Below, in pieces: positions 56,006 to 64,000 of a DNA stretch of 64,000 bases. The DNA comes from Symbiodinium kawagutii (lineage: Eukaryota; Sar; Dinophyceae; Suessiales; Symbiodiniaceae), in contig VSDK01014170.1 of assembly GCA_009767595.1 (NCBI GenBank), positions 474,120 to 538,119 on the forward strand, written 5' to 3'. The position numbers and the translations under genes were made by a program. A model generated the notes under the pieces. That model was not told where the DNA came from. It ran no database searches and worked only from the letters and a program-made list of their open reading frames with translations. Each line of letters begins with the position of its first letter. Position 1 is the first letter of the stretch.

Positions 56006-57699
56006 CTCATCTGCAGAAACCTCCGGAGATCGCCCCCCCTCCCCATTGTTGAAATTGGCATGTCTGCAAAGAGTCACTCATATCACTCATATATGCCAGT
56101 CACCGCAGAAATACTTTAGATAGAACCTGAACAATTGATAACAATTGGTTCCGACATGGTCCCAGGAATGGTTTACTTTGTGGCTGTGCCCATTTTGGAC
56201 TTCTGCACGGCAAGGGACGAAGCAGGAGATGCAGGAGTGTCGTCATCTCTCAGATCCGATGCCCAAACGAAACAGCCGAAGGAGCAAACCAAAATGATGG
56301 CCTGAGGGGAGCATGGGACAAAACAGTTGGAAGCGAATGGAAGTGGAAGCGATCATTGTCTCACTGGGAAATCATGGGAACCCATGGGAACCCATGGGAA
56401 CCCCCATCCGATATTGTGAATCACCACCTGCCCTCCAGTCCCTGGGCGAAGACTCTAAGACCTGATCAACTTCCATCGGCCGAGCGTCTGCTGCAATGCA
56501 TGAGGCACAGAAACGCGCCCACGGATGGCCACCAGATTTTCGTTGCATGACCTGCAATCCTTACGCCGCATTGAAAATGTGCTGCAAGGATGCAGTCCCT
56601 CCAGCAGCAAAGGAGAAGAAATCTGGGTCTAGATAAGCCAAAGAGAGTTAGCTGCTTAGCCCGCAGCATTGTTTTTCATGGCATTAGAATCACCGCAAAC
56701 TCCAATCAAATGTGCGGGGAGCAGGAATTGGTGACTCGCCCAGGTCTCGCCATTCGAATCCATTTGGTTTGCTTGCCACCTCTTGCTACTCGTCTTCTCA
56801 ATCCCACACATCCAACTCTAAACAAATCTAAAAAATGCAAATCAAGGAGCAAGTCAACAGTGAACAGCTGTCGCGCAAGGCCACCAGTCGTCACAGCAGT
56901 AAGCAAAATAAGGAAATTTCATGGAGGACCGGCGAGGGATTTCCACCAGGTCTTTGAGCATTTCACAGCTGCAGAAATGGCATGTCGCCCTCAGCTGGGT
57001 TGCTCCGAGGTCAGCCGCTGCCTACATGGAACCAAGTCTCAAAACCACACACTGCGCATGCCCAACACGCTTCATCCGGGTCTCCACCGTTTAAGGCTAG
57101 CATTGAATGGTTGACTGTGAGACTGCCAAAGGCATATACAAACATCAGGGATTCAATGCACCGCCCATACGCGTGCACAGTGCAAGATGAGCAAGTCATC
57201 TCTAGGCTTTGCAATGGCTGGGCACTGGACGCTCGAGCATCGCCAGGCGAGCCTCACAAGACTGGTTGCGCACTGTCACTGTCTGCTGCAGCCAAGGCGT
57301 CTGGGTCTGCTCCATGGGTTGCATGTTGCATCTTGTAGCGTTGCATGCGTGCGTGTCTATGCTTCAAACAGCTCCTGTGTGCCAGGGCTGCAACACATGG
57401 TGTGCACGGAACCTTTGCTTAACTTTGCCGCTGCAAACTCCTGACCTTCAGTCGCGAACGTCATTATACATGGACAGTCACCTGGTCACCGTTGAGGAGC
57501 AATAGGTTTCATGATACCTGACGCACCAGCATTTATTATGGCATACATTCACTTCAACATACTCCAACCAACGTTAGCACAAAATTAGTCGTGTCGTAGG
57601 GGTCAAAATCGCAGAACCACAAACTGGGCCATCCTTGATCTCAATGGAAACCATTTGGGCATAGTTAACTGGCCGTGGGCATCCCTGGGGCTATGTCCT

Positions 57700-58138
57700 G
57701 ACCGGTTCGTTATACCAGTAACCCCAGGGCATCTCTACCGCCATCAATTGCCCCCAATTCCTTGCAATTGCTTTGCCTTGTCCAGCATTGCCTTCCGACA
57801 TTTCCTGGCTGGGACAGGAACGCTTCAAATGTGGGAACTGCACCAAGCTTTAGAGGGATACTTTTCATACCTGTGCTTGGGCCAACTAACGAACTCCGCA
57901 CCACTAAGCATTCCCCGCACCACCAAGCATTCCAAGATATTCCACGGAAACATGCCGACACAAACACATGTGTAAATACCTGAAATGAAGACTTCTTGAT
58001 GTTGCTGCTTCTCATCTCACACTTACAGGTCTTGTCTGCTGATGTGCTGACGTCTGAGCAGGCTGCGGAAACCAACATCTCGGGTGCTGTTTTTGGGAGC
58101 TCGTAGTGCCGAAGGGCATCGAAGACCTCCTGTCGCAT
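57700..58138 (-). CDS. Minus-strand exon group, unknown
   Basis: After TTTTAG at about 58138 the frame reads MRQEVFDALRHYELPKTAPE and SAACSDVSTSADKT, ending at a GTAAGT donor near 58025. A second exon near 57835-57765 reads VPVPARKCRKAMLDKAKQLQ and ends at a GA-type donor. Function unknown. Confidence 0.4.
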
Positions 58139-58342
58139 CTAAAACCCAGCCAGGCAATGCAGCAAGTGGGGCTCATGGATGCGCATGCGCATGGATGATA
58201 GTGCCTGTTCTGACCGGAACGTACAAAAGGAAGATAACCGAAGTGCAAATAAAAAAGCAAGTGTGCTGCCCTGGTGGCTCTTTCATTCTGGACATGGACT
58301 AGCTAGACTAGCTGTGACTAGCTGACTAGCTCCTTTTTCCTT

Positions 58343-58900
58343 TTACCGAACTGTGAAACACATCTCGCCAGTTCTGGAGGTTGTATGCGGCACCTTCCGA
58401 CAAACACGGACCTCTTGCAACGGTGGCCATGCCAACCAATCGCTGTACCGTGTGAGATGTTCTCTTTCTCCTGGCCACCAGGGTTGCCACCAGACTCCTG
58501 GTCGGGTCGGATGCCTGCAGTATCTTTGACCATCCACCAACTCAATCATGGCCTCTTCATCCACTGATTCTGACCGTCTCTTCCAGGCCAAGACTGCTGC
58601 ATGTGTCATTGGCAACGCTTCCAAGGAATAGGATGCTTGGCAACGATCGCCCGCCTGCAGTTGAAGTTCCAACATGTAGTCCACTTCGTAGCCAAAGTCC
58701 CGGCCATAGAAAGGAAAGCGTGTTTCGGAACCTGTTTCCACATAGCGGCGCCTCATCTCTCTGTACTTCGCCAATCCTCGATGTCGCCGGAGCTCCCATC
58801 CACTGATGGCTGCAGCGGCGGCACCCAGAGCTGCAAGAGAACATTTGACCGACAAAGTGGCCATTGCTAACGAATGTGCAGCTCCCTTTGGTTCCTGCAA
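58343..58900 (-). CDS. 185-codon ORF, possible N-terminally anchored protein
   Basis: One open frame with strongly protein-like, GC-richer sequence. Two in-frame ATGs lie near the start (residues 1 and 13). Residues 13-35 form an Ala-rich apolar segment (SLAALGAAAAAISG) that could be a membrane anchor or a targeting signal. The following basic stretch is ELRRHRGLAKYREMRRRY. The rest is soluble and aromatic-rich (GRDFGYEVDYMLELQLQ, RYCRHPTRPGVWWQPWW). The whole reading is unbroken to the stop at 58343, so this is a complete gene or one large exon. Function unknown. Confidence 0.65.
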   Translation of the reverse strand: MQEPKGAAHSLAMATLSVKCSLAALGAAAAAISGWELRRHRGLAKYREMRRRYVETGSETRFPFYGRDFGYEVDYMLELQLQAGDRCQASYSLEALPMTHAAVLAWKRRSESVDEEAMIELVDGQRYCRHPTRPGVWWQPWWPGEREHLTRYSDWLAWPPLQEVRVCRKVPHTTSRTGEMCFTVR

Positions 58901-60008
58901 TCCCAGGTGGCCGCCATCAAGCTGTCAACAAATATTCCTCTCCAAATCTTCCATTTAGAGCTTACTCATTGTGTTTGACTGCGGCGTTCTGGCAGGATAT
59001 TTGCCATTGGTGTGTCAATGTCCTTCACAACAGGCTAAAGTTGCGACTACCCCTTGACATAAGTTCAATGACTCCACGCTAAAGGCTTTGAGCACAAGTC
59101 ACGAAGCTGCGGATGAAGCTGGACATACGATTAGGAGCCGATGGCGTCTGAAAAACAAATAGATGAGGACGAAATTGACGAAATCCAAAGATATCCAAAG
59201 ATCGTTGCCGGAAGCACTCAATTTTCCCCAAAAGATTGCATTACCCATGACAGCACCGTGCTTCCAACTTCTTGCCACATGCTTCATCCTCAGCGAGGCT
59301 TGCGCACTCTATGACGCGGTTTCTTTGCAGCATGTGTGAGCCTACTGAACCATCATCAGCCTTCACCAACCATCATCAACCATCACCACCATCACCACAT
59401 ATCACCACATATCACCACCATCACCAGCCAACATATCACCACATATCGCTTAGGATATCTGAGGATGCCCTGTTTGGGACTCGGTCAGCCAAGGTCCTCT
59501 CCAACTTCGGAAGTCTCGGCCGAAGCCTTCGATCGCCTGGATGGCCCCTGAAACTGACGTCACCAATCACCACCATCAATGACCGCACAAGCCGAAAGAT
59601 GTCCAAAACATATGCCAAAGCAAGGTACTTGCTGACTCTACCTTGTTTTTCCCTTGTTCTTCTATATTCTATATTCTTCCTAGGTCTTCCTTGTTTTGAA
59701 TCATGACCTGAATGATCAACGAAGAAACAAATACTTTTTGGTTCCGAGGATTAGCGAGAAGTTTCAATCCTAGCGGTCCTAGGTGAGTTGCTCTTCAATG
59801 GTTGGGCGAGAGTAAGGGTCATCCCTCTCCCACTTCAGATAATGTCCTCCCAAGATTCCGATCCACCTTGACGTTTCATCAAAAAGCGGCGTTTCAGGCC
59901 GTACGCCTCAACAAGAAACACTCGCCACACGACAAGGGCTCCGCATGCTGAACGCATCCGAAGGGGATAGTATCAAACAATGGTCATGTAACACCTTGAA
60001 CCTTCAAG

Positions 60009-60010
<2 letters not shown>

Positions 60011-60083
<73 letters not shown>
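60011..60083. repeat. TA dinucleotide repeat
   Basis: Pure TA run of about 72 nt, able to form a cruciform. No coding value. Confidence 0.97.
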
Positions 60084-60085
<2 letters not shown>

Positions 60086-60844
60086 TGCCCATGTTTGCCC
60101 AAACAATGTAGCATTCTCGGGTCAAAGTGCAACTTTGGAAAGTGTCACCCAGGAAAGCCCCCCGAACCACCACTTTGCAAAGATCAGGTGGGGAGGGCAC
60201 AGCTCCCACAAATCACAGGAGTTATATGACCATCCTCTGAGCGAGAGAAACCATTTCGGCATGTCAATACACAGTGGGACCTCAAATTGTTGATCTTACC
60301 ATGCTGTGGGGGTACCACCATGGTTATGGATACCCTAATTTCATACAGCTTCCACTGGCAGCAGCTAAGTCAGCGAGAAAAGCAGCGTAGCCGGGTCATT
60401 TCACCACAGTTCCCCAGATCATGAAACGAATCCATGTCATGAATTCCAACAGCAACTTGGTACAGAGAAAGATTTCTGCACCGCTGCTTCCCCCTTGGTG
60501 GTGCAAAATGGTGCTGCTGCATGGGTCGAAAAGTCTCTTCACCTGAGATGCACCTGCGATTTTTGACGCGCTCTGGCACTGGCTGCGCGGCAGCCCAGAT
60601 GAACTCAGCGCTGGCAGATGGTCAGCATAGGTCATCTATGGTTAGCTCCCAGGAAACAGTTGGGTGAAAATGATGAGATGTTCATGGTTTGATCATGTTT
60701 GATCATGTTTGAATGTCTCACTATAGCTTCTATGTTGATTTTGATTCAGTTGCAATGTCACCATGTGTTCTGATCTTGGCAAAGCCAAGGTGTGACACTC
60801 TTATGATTCGAAGTGGTTTGGGTCAAGAAACTCCTCCCATGTGG

Positions 60845-61006
60845 TCACTCAGCGGATTTTGGACTCAGCTCGAGGCAAGTCAACATTGAGCTCGCGGGCG
60901 ATGCGACGAATATTCTCCCTGTGCCTTCCGAGTGCTCCGAGGCAACGAAAGCATCATGGGAAGTCGCCATGTCCGGCCTCTGCAACCTCTCGAAGCGACC
61001 ATCGGC
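60845..61006 (-). CDS. Candidate terminal exon, minus strand
   Basis: After CTGTAG the frame is open for 54 codons: ADGRFERLQRPDMATSHDAF, EHSEGTGRIFVASPASS and a final TGA at 60847-60845. The acceptor has the AG-G context. The opposite strand is also open (VNIELAGDATNILPV), so the strand is not certain. Confidence 0.35.
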   Translation of the reverse strand, partial: ADGRFERLQRPDMATSHDAFVASEHSEGTGRIFVASPASSMLTCLELSPKSAE

Positions 61007-61712
61007 CTACAGGACCAACTTGAACACGTATCCTGTCTGGTTCTATATGGTTCTACCTGGTCCTGTCTGGTCCTCTCTGGTCCTGTCTGGTCCTTCAGTT
61101 CCACTTCCGTGATAAAGCTGGGTGTCCAAACCGGTCGCATTGCCTTTGCTCGAAGACCTGAACAGAGCATCAGAAAGCAGCTGTCTTAAACTTCCATCAC
61201 TATGTTGAATTTGAGTTTTTAGCATGTCAGTATTGGAAGTTTGAGTGCTGATGCCGTGAGGATGATTGACTTCTGATATCTTCTGATGATGCAGTAGACA
61301 ACTCTTCAAAATAGCGGTAACATGAGGTTATATACACTGTCACACGAGACTCCAGTGTTGCTGCTGTGATGTAAGATGTCCAGAATGAGTCGCTCTGAAG
61401 CACGTCCAAACTTTGAGACTCTTCTGTTTTTGCTGGCATCTCCTGGCTACTGCCAGGTACATTGGATCTTGAAGCTGATGTTCCAACTCAGCTGGAACAA
61501 CATGCATTAAATATATAACTTCAGAATCCGTTGACTCCAAGTGCTCCTGTCCTTGAGGTTGTTCTTAGCGAGGTTGGCAGGTTGGATTTCATATTGACAA
61601 GATTTTACAAGGTTTGACAAGAAGCTAGAACATCCTATGACTTTATTTCGCTTAAGCTGAATGAAGTGGCAGCTTAAGCTGAATGAAATTAACATTCGTT
61701 GACCACCTCAAG

Positions 61713-62696
61713 GGTCTGGCACTTGAGGCCAGCGGGAACTTTGGCGGACAACATGCTCTGCAATCCGTAGAAGCAGCGTCCTCATCCACTGAAGGCTCAG
61801 GTTACTTATGCTGCCTTCATCTGTACAAATCGATGTATGAAGATACTGCGGAGTTATGTACAATCAGCTGCAGTAGTGTTGTTTTGCAAATGGCGTGTGA
61901 AGACAGCTGCTGATGTGCGCGGGCATGTTGCATCAGCAGGCTCGCTGGAGTTTGCATCCTGGATCTGGCAATAAAGCTGCAAGACTCTGGGGATGGAGAT
62001 CAACAGAGGTCACACATCTTAGTGGCCATGAGTAGCATTGCCAAATGGATCATAAAGTCTGCAAATGTCTACAGCTGAGTCAGCTGCCACTGAACTTGGC
62101 CCAAGGATGGGTTCGGAGCCCGCAGGAGGCGCCAAAATTGGCCGCAGCAACGTCTTTGCCACCCAAAGTGTAAAAGCTTTCGCCTTGCGGGACGTTGTCT
62201 GGGCATCCTTTGCATTTACATGCGCATATGCAAGTATCTGGAAGTATGTGCTTGCAAATGCCCAAATCAAGAAAATATACCAGAATTTTTGTTGGTACTA
62301 CAGATTGCATTATATGCATCTGCCAAGGTTCAGAACAACATTACAAAAATGGATCGAAGCAGAAAGACTGGAAACCGCGCGAAGCTGCGAAGCCCAATGG
62401 GCCTGCTATCTTTTGTTTATCTTTTCTTAGTGACGTGATGTGATGGCACACGCTCAACTTGAAGCTTTCGGGTGAAGCATTTCATGATGCCGGTTCAGGC
62501 CACGAGCAATGTGTACTCAACACAATCCAGGCCTTCAAAGCTGCCTTTTGAACGGTTGCGATTAGCCATGCGGCATGCACGTTGGACTCCTGAGTCCATT
62601 CCAAACTGGTTTGCAAAAGCGAACGACGGGAGCTTTCTCACTTGCAACCATTGCAGGTTGCTCTGCAAAGATACGCACAGAATCGCAACACTTTGA
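61713..62696 (+). CDS. Plus-strand gene, unknown
   Basis: Exon 61713-61800 starts after CTCAAG, reads GLALEASGNFGGQHALQSVE and ends at CTCAG before GTTACT. A second, from ATG 62065 to about 62240, reads MSTAESAATELGPRMGSEP, NVFATQSVKAFALRDVVW and an apolar end. A third, about 62472-62660, reads SRPSKLPFERLRLAMRHARW and TPESIPNWFAKANDG, with a CNHC pair near its end. Composition is convincing for the last two; the joins are unproved. Confidence 0.45.
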
Positions 62697-63203
62697 TGCA
62701 AATCAATGACAATGATGCAACACTGATACATAATGTAAACGTGGGCACGACTGACACACGCACACACACACACATACATCACACACACATGAAGAGAGGG
62801 AGAGAGAGAGAGAGAGTGCAGTCGTGATCATGCCGTTGTATGAATACTGTGGAAATTGAAATGGTCAATAAACTGGGAACTGCTTGCATGACCTGAAACA
62901 TCCTGAAACTTCGACTACTTAGGATAGTTCAAGGTAAGCGGCGGTGAGCATTCCATTGCTCTGATGGCGCTGTCTGAGCCCAGCCCTCAAATGCTGCAAG
63001 GCCACTGCACGGCAGGACTCCACACCCTGGCAGAAGGCGCTCAATGAGCCACTGAGCTGATCCAATTCATTGCCATCAACCACCATCACTAAGGACTAAG
63101 CGAACCCCAGCAGCGGAATAGAACGGAGAAGAGAGATAGCAAAGAAATGCAAAGAACCCCAGCTATGGCAGTTCATAATGGTACAGGCCCAACAAGAAGC
63201 ACA

Positions 63204-63479
63204 TCATGGATGACCAGCACGTGCTTGTACCATCTGGCCATCGTGGCATGGCTCACCATACGTTAAACGGAATGCTGCCTCTTCGACATTCGCAAGGCGC
63301 TTGCCATGCCCAAAGGGGTTCTGTAGAGCCTCTACCTGACATTTTCGCGGTTCTGGCCGGCCTGGTTTTAAAGTCTTTAAAGCCAAATTTGCCCTCTTTA
63401 AACTGCCACCCATCCAGTGGTACATTGCATCTACCAATGCAGCTTCCATATGTTGTACCGTTTGCGAGCTTTTTTTCAA
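63204..63479 (-). CDS. Candidate exon, minus strand
   Basis: 91-codon frame reading VQHMEAALVDAMYHWMGG, QVEALQNPFGHGKRLAN and EEAAFRLTYGEP, with a stop at 63204. A second minus frame is open over the same stretch (GWQFKEGKFGFKDFK), so the exact frame or a splice between them is open. Confidence 0.35.
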   Translation of the reverse strand: MKKSSQTVQHMEAALVDAMYHWMGGSLKRANLALKTLKPGRPEPRKCQVEALQNPFGHGKRLANVEEAAFRLTYGEPCHDGQMVQARAGHP

Positions 63480-63673
63480 GCATTCAAATGTAAATGAGAT
63501 CGTTGCCGTGGTCTGGAGACTTGTATGAGTGCATTTAAGCCAGCATCATTCATTGCCGAAACTCCCAGTTGAGGCAATCCACAGCAAACAAAATCAAGTA
63601 GTGTAAGCACATGATATTACACCCTGCAAGGGTCTCTCCCCAGGCTTTCCTCCCTTCTTGTCTGCAAATCTAC

Positions 63674-63838
63674 CTGGTGTAGTGACCAGCCCTTTGAGCC
63701 ACGATGAAATTCCGCACTGCACATGTGGCCGTCAGCCAAGAAATGCGCGGCAGACAGGTCTCCTGGCGAGGGCGGAACATGGCAGAACAAACCCGTCCTG
63801 CAGTGAAAAGTGGTCCTGCCCCTAAACCAAATTCAGCC
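63674..63838 (-). CDS. Candidate exon at the right edge, minus strand
   Basis: Frame reads CHVPPSPGDLSAAHFLADGH and AEFHRGSKGWSLHQ and ends at CAG before GTAGAT (63674). Two other minus frames are open here, so the call rests on the donor site and composition. Confidence 0.3.
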
Positions 63839-64000
63839 TCACAACAAGCTTGGATAAGCTTGGGGGGCTGTAGACCCAGTGCAGGCAGGCAAAAACAGCA
63901 AGGAATCAGCTTGGGTGATGAATTGCTTTTTTCATGGTACTCTGAAAATAAAACCATTGTAAATGGCACACTTTGTCTGCTCATGGGCCAAGACAGTTGC

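Noticed and set aside
56590..57114. 174-codon plus ORF
   Set aside because: Composition is irregular and a minus frame (EMLKDLVEIPRRSS) over part of it looks at least as coding; no motif decides.
59272..59706. 144-codon plus ORF, His/Thr/Pro-rich
   Set aside because: The first half is a CAC/ATC repeat translation; a real exon near 59455-59550 is possible but the frame is unresolved.
1..64000. CRISPR arrays, bacterial promoters, operons, rRNA genes
   Set aside because: None seen; the DNA is eukaryotic in structure.

Overview
The window looks like nuclear DNA of a dinoflagellate, most likely a coral symbiont of the Symbiodiniaceae. Protein signal is scattered in short exons of about 40-480 nt. 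Joining exons by reading phase gives genes whose acceptors are almost always AG followed by G, with 5' splice sites of GT, GC and GA. Non-coding DNA is rich in microsatellites, there is one 13-N assembly gap, and no bacterial operon features are visible. The family name is inferred from remembered protein families, not from a search.

Layout. 0.15-2.0 kb (+): a multi-exon gene ending in a Lys-rich tail. 2.35-5.1 kb (+): a 13-exon gene of a dinoflagellate-type expanded family. 5.1-10 kb: mostly non-coding with weak exon candidates. 10.5-12.7 kb: a + strand terminal exon converging tail-to-tail on a 629-codon intronless minus-strand ORF, with a possible spliced-leader relic upstream of its start. 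13-25 kb: simple repeats and several small exon groups on both strands (best at 15.1-15.7 +, 21.7-22.2 -, 22.6-22.7 +, 22.9-23.5 -).

26.0-33.4 kb (-): a tyrosine-recombinase retrotransposon of the DIRS superorder with PAT/Ngaro-type split direct repeats (A1-ORFs-B1-A2-B2). It encodes a gag-like region, reverse transcriptase, an RNase H that contains a cytosine-C5-methyltransferase-like domain, and a tyrosine recombinase. This copy carries several frameshifts and an in-frame stop.

34-39 kb: small + strand exon groups. 39.4-46.1 kb (-): a flavin amine oxidase gene rebuilt from 14 exons, with a decayed ~79-bp satellite inside its 2-kb intron. 46-64 kb: non-coding DNA with exon groups on both strands; the best are 48.6 (-), 49.8-50.0 (+), 52.2-52.6 (+), 55.4-56.0 (-), a 185-codon ORF at 58.3-58.9 (-), and 61.7-62.7 (+).

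The genes do not form a pathway. The window is an intron-rich, repeat-invaded region in which one retroelement supplies most long ORFs. Exon joins come from phase and motif logic done by eye; no alignment or transcript evidence was available.
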